Shown in pieces: positions 57,150-64,000 of a DNA stretch of 64,000 nt. The stretch lies in assembly GCA_905233425.1 (NCBI GenBank), contig CAJOEC010000026.1:31206-95205 (forward strand), written 5' to 3'. The notes beneath the pieces are model-generated. The model worked only from the letters and a program-made list of their open reading frames with translations, was not told the DNA's origin and made no database searches. Numbering within the stretch: position 1 is the first letter of the stretch; every line of letters begins with the position of its first letter. A program made the position numbers and the translations under genes. The stretch is from an uncultured Prevotella sp. (GTDB taxonomy: Bacteria; Bacteroidota; Bacteroidia; Bacteroidales; Bacteroidaceae).

Positions 57150-59078
57150 TTATTTCACCTCCTCGAAGTCGGCGTCTTGGACGTCGTCGTTGGGGTTGGA
57201 GTGGGCCTGCTGACCGCCCTGGAAGCCTTGGCCGCCGGGCTGCTGGCCACCGAAGCCCTGGCCGCCGGGCTGCTGGGCACCGGCCTGGGCGTACATCTTC
57301 TGAGAGGCGGCCTGCATCACCTGGTTGAGGTTGTTGATGGCGGTGTCGATGGCGGTGATGTCGCCAGACTTGTGGGCATCCTTCAGCTGCTGGACGGCGG
57401 CCTCGACGTTGGCCTTATCGGCACCGAGCTTGTCGCCGTTCTCGTTGAGGAAGGTCTCGGTCTGGAAGATCATCGAGTCGGCCTGGTTCATCTTGTCGAT
57501 GCGCTCGCGCTCCTTCTTATCGGCCTCTGCGAACTGCTCGGCCTCGGCCTTCATGCGGTTGATCTCGTCCTGAGAGAGACCAGAGGATGCCTCGATGCGG
57601 ATGGCCTGCTCCTTGCCGGTGGCCTTGTCCTTAGCGCTGACCTTCACGATACCGTTGGCGTCGATGTCGAAGGTCACCTCAATCTGAGGAATACCGCGGC
57701 GTGCAGGAGCGATGCCGGTGAGGTTGAACTGGCCGAGAGACTTGTTCTGCGAAGCCATGGGGCGCTCGCCCTGCAGCACGTGGATGGTCACCTCCGTCTG
57801 GTTGTCGGCAGCAGTCGAGAAGACCTGGCTCTGCTTGCACGGGATTGTCGAGTTGGCATCGATGAGCTTTGTCATCACGCCGCCGAGGGTCTCGATACCG
57901 AGGGTCAGCGGGGTCACGTCGAGCAGCACGATGTCCTGGCCGGTCTCCTGGTTGAGGATAGCACCCTGGATGGCTGCGCCTACGGCCACCACCTCGTCGG
58001 GGTTCACACCCTTCGAAGGCTCCTTGCCGAAGTAGTTCTTCACGAGCGTCTGCACGGCGGGTATACGACTGGAGCCGCCCACGAGGATGACCTCGTTGAT
58101 GTCGCTCACGCTGATACCTGCATCACGCACGGCGTTCTGGCAGGGCACGAGGCAAGCCTGGATGAGGCTGTGAGCCAGCTGCTCGAACTTTGCACGTGTG
58201 AGCGTCTTCACCAAGTGCTTGGGCACTCCGCCCACAGGCATGATATACGGGAGGTTAATCTCTGTCGAAGTCGTAGATGACAGTTCAATCTTTGCCTTCT
58301 CGGCAGCCTCCTTCAGGCGCTGCATGGCCATCGGGTCGCTCTTCAGGTCAGCCCCCTCGTCGTTGCGGAACTCCTGTACGAGCCAGTCGATGATGACCTG
58401 ATCGAAGTCGTCGCCGCCCAGATGGGTGTCACCATTGGTCGAGAGCACCTCGAACACGCCGCCGCCGAAGTCGAGGATAGAAATATCAAAGGTACCGCCA
58501 CCAAGGTCGAAGACAGCAATCTTCATGTCCTTGTTCGTCTTGTCGATACCGTATGCCAGAGCGGCAGCCGTCGGCTCGTTGACGATACGCTTTACGTTAA
58601 GTCCGGCAATCTGTCCGGCCTCCTTCGTGGCCTGACGCTGTGAGTCGGAGAAGTATGCGGGCACGGTGATGACGGCATCGGTCACCTCCTGACCCAGATA
58701 GTCCTCTGCGGTCTTCTTCATCTTTTGCAGAATCATAGCGCTGATTTCCTGCGGGGTGTACTTGCGGCCGTCGATGTCGACACGCGGGTAGCCACCCTCG
58801 TTCACTACGCTGAACGGCACGCGGGCAATCTCCTTCTCGGTCTGCTGCCACGTCTCGCCCATGAAGCGCTTGATGCTGTACACGGTCTTCTTCGGGTTGG
58901 TGATAGCCTGACGCTTGGCGGGGTCGCCAATCTTACGCTCGCCACCGTCGACGAAGCCCACTACTGAGGGAGTGGTACGCTTTCCCTCGCTGTTTGCAAT
59001 CACAACAGGCTCGTTGCCCTCGAACACGGCCACGCAGCTGTTGGTTGTACCTAAGTCAATTCCAATAATCTTTCCCAT
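57150..59078 (-). CDS. dnaK: Hsp70 chaperone
   Basis: From ATG 59078 ([24 protein letters not shown]) the 642-aa protein is a standard Dna[46 protein letters not shown] type sequence ([15 protein letters not shown]), [11 protein letters not shown], and the substrate-binding domain, ending in a Gly/Gln-rich tail and [15 protein letters not shown]. It folds proteins with DnaJ and GrpE (not in this window). A short upstream frame before the ATG is not conserved. Terminator follows. Confidence 0.98.
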   Translation of the reverse strand: MGKIIGIDLGTTNSCVAVFEGNEPVVIANSEGKRTTPSVVGFVDGGERKIGDPAKRQAITNPKKTVYSIKRFMGETWQQTEKEIARVPFSVVNEGGYPRVDIDGRKYTPQEISAMILQKMKKTAEDYLGQEVTDAVITVPAYFSDSQRQATKEAGQIAGLNVKRIVNEPTAAALAYGIDKTNKDMKIAVFDLGGGTFDISILDFGGGVFEVLSTNGDTHLGGDDFDQVIIDWLVQEFRNDEGADLKSDPMAMQRLKEAAEKAKIELSSTTSTEINLPYIMPVGGVPKHLVKTLTRAKFEQLAHSLIQACLVPCQNAVRDAGISVSDINEVILVGGSSRIPAVQTLVKNYFGKEPSKGVNPDEVVAVGAAIQGAILNQETGQDIVLLDVTPLTLGIETLGGVMTKLIDANSTIPCKQSQVFSTAADNQTEVTIHVLQGERPMASQNKSLGQFNLTGIAPARRGIPQIEVTFDIDANGIVKVSAKDKATGKEQAIRIEASSGLSQDEINRMKAEAEQFAEADKKERERIDKMNQADSMIFQTETFLNENGDKLGADKANVEAAVQQLKDAHKSGDITAIDTAINNLNQVMQAASQKMYAQAGAQQPGGQGFGGQQPGGQGFQGGQQAHSNPNDDVQDADFEEVK

Positions 59079-59176
59079 AGTTGTATAATTTTTAATTGTT
59101 AATAATCTGTCTTGCGTTGCGGACAAATACAAGAATATGTCCCTGCGATGTACTGTATTTATAGCAAAGCGTGTGC

Positions 59177-59184
59177 CAAAAGTA
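59177..59184 (-). promoter_or_regulatory. Possible promoter box of dnaK
   Basis: TACTTTTG on the minus strand, 98 bases before dnaK, fits TAnnTTTG but lacks a clear -33 match. Confidence 0.4.
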
Positions 59185-59246
59185 TAAAATTTCGCTAAAA
59201 ACGAAGAAATGTCACGTCATTTTGTCACTGTTTTGAAAAAAATGCC

Positions 59247-59254
59247 TAACTTTG
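59247..59254 (+). promoter_or_regulatory. Promoter box of the secreted protein gene
   Basis: TAACTTTG, 44 bases before ATG 59299. TTTG at 59221-59224 is a candidate -33 with a 22-nt spacer, a little long. Confidence 0.5.
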
Positions 59255-59298
59255 CAGCATCTAATCAGACGAACAAGAACTTAAACACAATAATTATT

Positions 59299-60642
59299 AT
59301 GAGACAGAGAATTATTCTGCTTGCTGCATTTTCAGCCCTTTCGCTTGCCTCGTTTGGTCAGGCGGGCATGAGTGATAACGAGAAAAAATACCTGGTTTAC
59401 ACCGTCCAGCCCAACCAGAAGCCCGTCACCCCTACTGCTGCCGCTGAACAATCACAGCAGCAGCCCGAGGAGGAAAAAGTCGACTCGATGAACATCTGGT
59501 TTCCCTTCCACAGCCTGTGCGACTGGCAGCCCGGAATGCGCTTCATGGTCATCCCCGACAAGAAGGACTTGGTGATAAAGACGTTTGCCGAGAGCAGCAC
59601 GGGGCGCATGGTGAGTAGCGCGTCGCTTCTCCACAAGGTTATGGTCTACAAAGGCCACGACGACGGTAACGGGGGGCTGCACGAACATGTCAATTTCACT
59701 TGCGAGGAGACAGGTACCGATTACTACTACGAGGTTCCCACGCAGAGTTTCGACGACTACTGCTTCCAGAAGTTCGGCATTCCCACGCTGGCCTATCTCG
59801 GCGAGGTCGATAGTGCCATCGTGAACCTGAAGGGCAGGAAGCTGGTCACCGTTGCCGACCGCTACTACATTGACGACCCGAAGACCTCCGACGGATGGAC
59901 TGAGATCCACGACGTTCCGAAGGACTCCGAGGTTGAGGTTGTTGCCGTCGGAGTGGGCACGCGCAGCTTCCCCGTCAAGATTGTGGTGCGCGACAACACG
60001 GGCCGCCAGTTCTTCCAGAACGTGGCCATCAGCAAGACCAACAGCGGTCTGCGCGATGAGGAGCTGGGCATAAGCAACATGATTGTCCACACCTTCGACG
60101 GCTCGTTCAAGCTGGCAGATGACAATTTGTCAGTACACCCGCTTTACCAGAAATATGTGGGCAACGTGGTTTACACACTTGCCAACACAACTTTTACTAC
60201 TGCTGACAATATGTCGGTCTCCCTTCCCCGCCTGACACCTCTCACCGTAAAGAAGGTGCGCTCGCAGCGCGGCTCGGAATATGCCAAAATGACACTCTGC
60301 GACGAGACGGGCAAGACCTACACGAAGGATGTGCTCTTCAGCAACAAGAACCGCATAGGCGTTGAGGATCCCCAGAGCAAATATTTTGTTGAGAACATCT
60401 TCGCCCTTGGCAACCCCACGACAATGAAGGGTGTGAGGCAAAACTTCCTTGACGACATGAGGAAAGGCATCGTGCGCCGTGGTTTCAGTGCCGACGAGGT
60501 TCGCTTGGCATTAGGCAGTCCCTCGAGCACGGGCAAGGCAGGAGTCAGCACCGTGTGGTACTACAAGACCCCTTCTGGCAGCGTTTCCAAGAAGATCTAT
60601 TTCAACAGCAAGACCATGAAGGTCACGAAGATTAACGAATAG
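59299..60642 (+). CDS. Exported protein with C-terminal BamE-like module
   Basis: From ATG 59299 (MRQRIILLAAFSALSLASFGQA) the 447-aa product has a signal peptide, a Gln/Glu/Pro-rich linker (residues about 45-60) and a beta-rich body that I do not recognise. The final 60 residues (RRGFSADEVRLALGSPSST ... VWYYKTPSGSVSKKIYF) have the SmpA/BamE pattern of a helix, LG-P turn and three strands, like the repeats in the lipoprotein at 477. Located between dnaK and a fimbrillin-like lipoprotein. Function unknown. Confidence 0.76.
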   Translation: MRQRIILLAAFSALSLASFGQAGMSDNEKKYLVYTVQPNQKPVTPTAAAEQSQQQPEEEKVDSMNIWFPFHSLCDWQPGMRFMVIPDKKDLVIKTFAESSTGRMVSSASLLHKVMVYKGHDDGNGGLHEHVNFTCEETGTDYYYEVPTQSFDDYCFQKFGIPTLAYLGEVDSAIVNLKGRKLVTVADRYYIDDPKTSDGWTEIHDVPKDSEVEVVAVGVGTRSFPVKIVVRDNTGRQFFQNVAISKTNSGLRDEELGISNMIVHTFDGSFKLADDNLSVHPLYQKYVGNVVYTLANTTFTTADNMSVSLPRLTPLTVKKVRSQRGSEYAKMTLCDETGKTYTKDVLFSNKNRIGVEDPQSKYFVENIFALGNPTTMKGVRQNFLDDMRKGIVRRGFSADEVRLALGSPSSTGKAGVSTVWYYKTPSGSVSKKIYFNSKTMKVTKINE

Positions 60643-60674
60643 TAACTGTGTGCCTGACAGGCGATAATTAACCA

Positions 60675-61574
60675 ATGACTATGAAAACCAACATCATATC
60701 TGCAATGACTATGCTCATTGCAGTAGTAGTGGCATTTGTTTCGTGCGAGAAAGTAAATCTCGACTCCGCCGAAAGTGATATTCCCGCCAACGCCAACCTT
60801 ATTCTGAAAGTGGTGGGCAGCGACGACACACGCACCGACGGCGAATACTGGAACCGTCTGCATTTCGTTGTCTACCAGGATGGCACGAAGGTGGCCGACA
60901 AGAGCCAGACGGCTGGCGACGACGGCTACGGCCAGGCTGCCATCGCGCTGGCCGAGGGCACATACCAGGTGCTGGTCCTGGCCCACAGCAGTAACGGCTC
61001 GCCCTCGTTGGCATCTGCAGAGAAGATACAATTCACCAATGCCAACGGATTCACCGACACGTTCTACTTTTACGGCGACATCACCGTGACAAGTGAGCCG
61101 CAGACACACGAGATCACGCTGGAGCGTGCCACAGCCATGCTGCGCTTCATCATCAACGACACCATGCCGGCAAATGTCAGGAGCATGAAGTTCTACTATA
61201 CCGGTGGCAGCGGCGCCCTCAATGCCAAGACCGGCTTTGGATGTGTTGCCTCGAAGCAGACGGTGAACGTAGACATAGACCCCGAGACGCTGACCAATCC
61301 GTATATTTTTGAGCTCTACACCATTCCACATGAGCAGAAGGCGAGCCTGACGCTCACCGTCACCGCCTACGACGAGTCGCAGAACGTGGTGTGCGAGCGG
61401 ACATTCAAGGGAGTGGAAGTGGAGAAAAACAAGATCACCGAGTTTGCCGGCAATTTCTTTACCGGCGGTGAGAAGCAGGACGACAACCCCGACGAAACGC
61501 CGACGCCAGGGCAGGATACGTTTGTCATCAGAGCCAACACCCAGTGGGCAGGGACGCTGAAACAGACGTACTGA
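60675..61574 (+). CDS. Fimbrillin-like lipoprotein
   Basis: The 299-aa product has a lipoprotein signal (MLIAVVVAFVSC, Cys24 from ATG 60675; an ATG at 60681 is also possible) and a two-part strand-rich body. GTYQVLVLAHSSNG, TAMLRFIINDTMPANVRSMKFYYTGGSGALN and TLTVTAYDESQNVV resemble the FimB/Mfa2-like or other Bacteroidales fimbrillin-like folds. A Pro/Asp-rich linker and TPTPGQDTFVIRANTQWAGTLKQTY close it. It starts 32 bases after the BamE-like gene. Exact family unsure. Confidence 0.68.
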   Translation: MTMKTNIISAMTMLIAVVVAFVSCEKVNLDSAESDIPANANLILKVVGSDDTRTDGEYWNRLHFVVYQDGTKVADKSQTAGDDGYGQAAIALAEGTYQVLVLAHSSNGSPSLASAEKIQFTNANGFTDTFYFYGDITVTSEPQTHEITLERATAMLRFIINDTMPANVRSMKFYYTGGSGALNAKTGFGCVASKQTVNVDIDPETLTNPYIFELYTIPHEQKASLTLTVTAYDESQNVVCERTFKGVEVEKNKITEFAGNFFTGGEKQDDNPDETPTPGQDTFVIRANTQWAGTLKQTY

Positions 61575-61608
61575 CACTAAAACACACGACACATTTTGGC
61601 CACAGTTC

Positions 61609-61632
61609 GGACGCGACACGTCGCGTCCCTAC
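61609..61632. repeat. GTAGGGACGCG palindromic repeat
   Basis: Inverse copy (GGACGCGACACG ... CCCTAC) of the unit at 6755 and 32005. Confidence 0.72.
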
Positions 61633-61673
61633 AAGGCGCAGCTGACCGGAAAAGGGGCCGGAGGCCTCAAAAA

Positions 61674-61760
61674 GTTCGCGCCGTGCGAACTCGGAGTCCG
61701 CGCCGGGCGAACTGGGAGTTCGGACGGCGCGAACTGGAAGTCCGCCCGGCGCGAACTTTT
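61674..61760. repeat. GTTCGC/GCGAAC ladder repeat, copy 2
   Basis: AAGTTCGCGCCGTGCGAACT, CGGAGTCCGCGCCGGGCGAA, CTGGGAGTTCGGACGGCGCG and GAAGTCCGCCCGGCGCGAAC form the same self-complementary ladder as at 31692-31789 in the other orientation. Confidence 0.72.
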
Positions 61761-61920
61761 TGACGTGTCGGCGACGATTTTGGCAGATACGCGGGCAGAG
61801 GCAGACATTGCCCCTGCCGGGGCATCGGGTGATGTTCCTGCCGATGATGGCGGGCGCTTTCTCTGGCCAGGCCGTGGTTGAGTGATTACAACGTAAAGGG
61901 CATTGGTAGTGAGGTGCTGT

Positions 61921-61995
61921 CTGAACAAGGACGGCACCGTCGATGTGGCCGACATTGCTACCATTATCAGCAAAATGGCAGGATGGAATAAATGA
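61921..61995 (+). pseudogene. Orphan dockerin-like fragment
   Basis: The frame reads LNKDGTVDVADIATIISKMAG and stops after WNK at 61995. It is one dockerin-like unit of the type in the proteins at 24082, 26840 and 53028. There is no start or upstream protein in frame, so it is the tail of a lost gene. Confidence 0.58.
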
Positions 61996-62155
61996 CAAGT
62001 TCGGCACATTTCATCTAAAAGTGGTTAATATTTCTGCCTTTTTAGCCAAAAAGCATACGAGACTCAATAAAAAAGAGTAAATTTGCAAGCAATAAATGAA
62101 CAATCAAGTAAATTGATGACGACTGACCAGAACAATACCTAAAAGAAGCAGAATA

Positions 62156-63129
62156 ATGGACCTAAAAGAATATATCAGTACCGTCAATCAGAAATATCGT
62201 GCAGGCAATGCCACAGAGCATACCTATAGAGGCACGTTGGAGCAGCTGATGCGACGAAACACCAAGACGAAATACATACAATCGCATATCGTCCCTTTGA
62301 TACTCGATATACTTGTTATTCTGGAGTTTCAAGAGGATTGTACGCAAGTCCTCAGAGTGCCATTTTGAATCAACTTAAAGAAAAAGATAATGTGGCATTC
62401 TGTATGGTGAAAACAAGTAGAGATTATCTATTTCCTGTCTTTGTCGTAAACGAGATAGTGGACAAGACCATGCTTTCTCCTAAAGATAACATTACAGTTT
62501 TCCCTCTATACATCTATAAGGAGAACATGGGGGAAGAGGAGCGCATCGTCAACTTCAATATGGAGTTGTATAAAAAGATAGCCAAAGGTCTGAACTACCT
62601 TGCTTGTGAAGAAGACAATGTTCTGATAGACCCAATAGGAGGAGTCAACGGTGTACTCTATCCCCAAGACCTTTTCGACTACATCTATGCTGTGCTTCAT
62701 AGCCCATCTTATCGTGAACGCTACAAGGAGTTCCTGAAGATAGACTTCCCACGCATCCCTTATCCGACGGACTGGGAAAAGTTTCGTGACTTGGCAGAAA
62801 AGGGCGAAGAGCTGCGACAGCTGCACCTGATGGAAGACCTGCCCTCAAAGACTGGTATCACCTTCCCTATGGCAGGTTCGTTGCAGGTGGACTGCTACCG
62901 TTGGCAGGATAATCGCGTCTATATCAACTCCGAGCAATACTTCGACGGTGTGCCAGAATCTGCTTGGCAGTTCTATATCGGTGGTTACCAGCCTGCCCAG
63001 AAGTGGCTCAAAGACCGCAAGGGCATGACCCTGAGCTTCGAGGATGTGAAGCACTACGGCCGAATCATCTACGTGCTCCAGCAGACAGAGCGAGTAATGG
63101 GCGAAATAGATAACCTAATGAAAGAATAA
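62156..63129 (+). pseudogene. Type ISP restriction-modification enzyme, internal deletion
   Basis: The first frame (MDLKEYISTVNQKYRAGNAT, then EHTYRGTLEQLM, ATG 62156) matches the very N-terminus of Type ISP (fused methylase-helicase) enzymes. Around 62260 the frame breaks, and another frame (from about 62266) continues with HTIAYRPFDTRYTCYSG ... LYASPQSAILNQL ... FPRIPYPTDWEKFRDLAEKGEEL, the C-terminal target-recognition part of the same family, to 63129. The nuclease, helicase and methylase parts (about 1000 residues) are missing, so the enzyme cannot work. Probably a recombination deletion. Confidence 0.8.
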
Positions 63130-63138
63130 TTGCGATAT

Positions 63139-63921
63139 ATGGCAAAGAAAAGCAAGAAGAAAGAGAGTGAACCGAAGAATGAGGTTATCACAAATTGTGA
63201 TAGCCAACAGCTTGCGGTCGCAGATTGCGACCTCAAAAACATCAATATCGAGAGTCTTATTCGCACCATTCGTGGTCAGAAGGTGATGGTCGATTTTGAC
63301 TTGGCGATGCTCTATGGTGTAAAGACAAAGGCACTTAATCAATCGGTAAAACGTAACATAAAACGTTTCCCTGACGATTTTATGTTTCAACTTACCAAAG
63401 AAGAATGGGATATTTTGCGGTCACAAATTGTGACCACAAGACAGTATGAGAATAAAGAACTCGCATTTTTGCAGTCACAATTTGTGACCGCAAGAAACAT
63501 ATCTAAGATAAGAACGCTACCCTATGCATTTACACGTAATGGTGTGGGAATGCTTAGTAGTGTGTTAGGCTCAGAGACTGCAGTTGATATGAATATTCGT
63601 ATAATGCGTGCGTTTACTGCGAGTTAGCAGATAATGGAGAGTCATGCAGTTTTGTATAAGCGAGTGTTCCACCTTGAACAGCATCAACAAGAAACAGATG
63701 AGAAAATAAACCTTCTGATGACCAAAATGGACGAGCAATCGTCAAAGTTGCTGCCGGAGCAGATTTTTGCTACGGGTTGCGTGTGGGATGCATGGGCTTA
63801 TGTATCAGACTTGATTAGGAGTGCCAAGCAGCAAATTGTACTGATAGATAACTTCGTTGACGATCGTGTACTGTCACTCTTGGACAAGCGGGTAGATAAT
63901 GTACTTAAGTTTCGGAAGTAA
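63139..63921 (+). pseudogene. ORF6N-domain protein broken by an amber stop and 3' truncation
   Basis: From ATG 63139 (MAKKSKKKESEPK) the frame encodes an ORF6N/KilA-N-like DNA-binding domain (IRTIRGQKVMVDFDLAMLYGV, TKALNQSVKRNIKRFPDDFMF, NGVGMLSSVLGSETAVDMNI). A TAG at 63625-63627 interrupts RAFTAS; the same frame then goes on with QIMESHAVLYKRVFHLEQHQ, a coiled-coil, and ...DAWAYVSDLIRSAKQQIVLIDNFVDD, a phospholipase D-like end, before stopping at 63921 (DKRVDNVLKFRK). Intact homologues continue for about 100 more residues. So this gene has one nonsense change and a lost 3' end. Confidence 0.75.
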
Positions 63922-64000
63922 AAACTCTTTACATTGTGTTAAACCGCTAATCTTTCGCTTATTTTGACAAACACGGTTGATTTCTCTGGCCTATGAATCA
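63922..64000. other. Window end, nothing recognised
   Basis: The last 79 bases are AT-rich and hold no recognisable gene start or regulatory element. Confidence 0.4.

Larger units (their letters stand above)
61575..61920. repeat. Repeat cluster downstream of fimbrillin-like gene
   Basis: Holds a GTAGGGACGCG unit in inverse orientation (61609-61632), the GTTCGC/GCGAAC ladder (61674-61760, inverse of the one at 31692), and a CCCCTGCCGGGGCATCGGG palindrome near 61811-61829. No gene found. Confidence 0.68.

Noticed and set aside
57177..58280. Plus-strand frame of 367 codons over dnaK
   Set aside because: Well-known antisense shadow of dnaK; no start signals.

Overview
The window looks like chromosomal DNA of a Prevotella-type Bacteroidales (Prevotellaceae). 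The signs are repeated TTTG-N19/20-TAnnTTTG promoters, Mfa1/Mfa2-type fimbrial genes with their DUF3575 and DUF3868 companions, a 'smalltalk' mini-protein beside an HU-like protein, BspA-type surface repeats, dockerin-like doublets (DVADIATIISIMAG type) and a GltX-WaaA gene pair. No rRNA, tRNA or CRISPR array was found.

Layout. 1-6.3 kb: a membrane protein fragment, a lipoprotein with four BamE-like repeats, and a large secreted Omp28/thioredoxin-type protein. 6.5-10.2 kb: a DUF58 protein, an M15 peptidase / HU-like / smalltalk cassette and a YafQ-type toxin-antitoxin pair. 10.3-12.9 kb: a LolA-like protein and a nucleotidyltransferase plus aminotransferase pair. 13.1-19.7 kb: a minus-strand fimbrial operon (DUF3575, DUF3868/OmpA, Mfa1, Mfa2, and a thioredoxin-Mfa1 fusion). 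19.9-24.0 kb: kdsB, then an island of small two-gene modules (two GWDG modules and one MntA/HepT pair) interleaved with four copies of a structured promoter/leader RNA element. 24.1-31.0 kb: two giant secreted proteins with dockerin-like repeats. 31.0-32.2 kb: a repeat graveyard. 32.2-40.3 kb: flippase, CDP-alcohol phosphotransferase, waaA, gltX, TPR protein, RecD-like helicase and a redox protein. 40.4-44.4 kb: an acyl-CoA dehydrogenase/ETF operon with an unannotated 56-aa membrane protein. 44.5-53.0 kb: a second YafQ pair, sugar transporter, MBL hydrolase, rpsO, speA, an outer-membrane receptor and gltS. 53.0-57.0 kb: a beheaded dockerin metalloprotease fused to a beheaded partner of an AAA ATPase. 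57.1-61.6 kb: dnaK and two cell-envelope proteins. 61.6-64.0 kb: repeats, a dockerin scrap, a deleted Type ISP restriction enzyme and an ORF6N gene carrying an amber stop.

Three themes stand out. First, several families of short palindromic or tandem elements have entered genes without breaking the frame, including kdsB, waaA, a nucleotidyltransferase, an aminotransferase, a DUF58 protein, a helicase and an outer-membrane receptor. Others supply the last codons and stop of neighbouring genes. Second, the 20.7-24.0 kb island pairs toxin-antitoxin-like modules with a repeated structured RNA that has alternative stems. Third, several defence genes are in decay (AAA/RloB-like, Type ISP, ORF6N), consistent with rapid turnover of accessory DNA. 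All family names come from reading motifs by eye; no database search was run.
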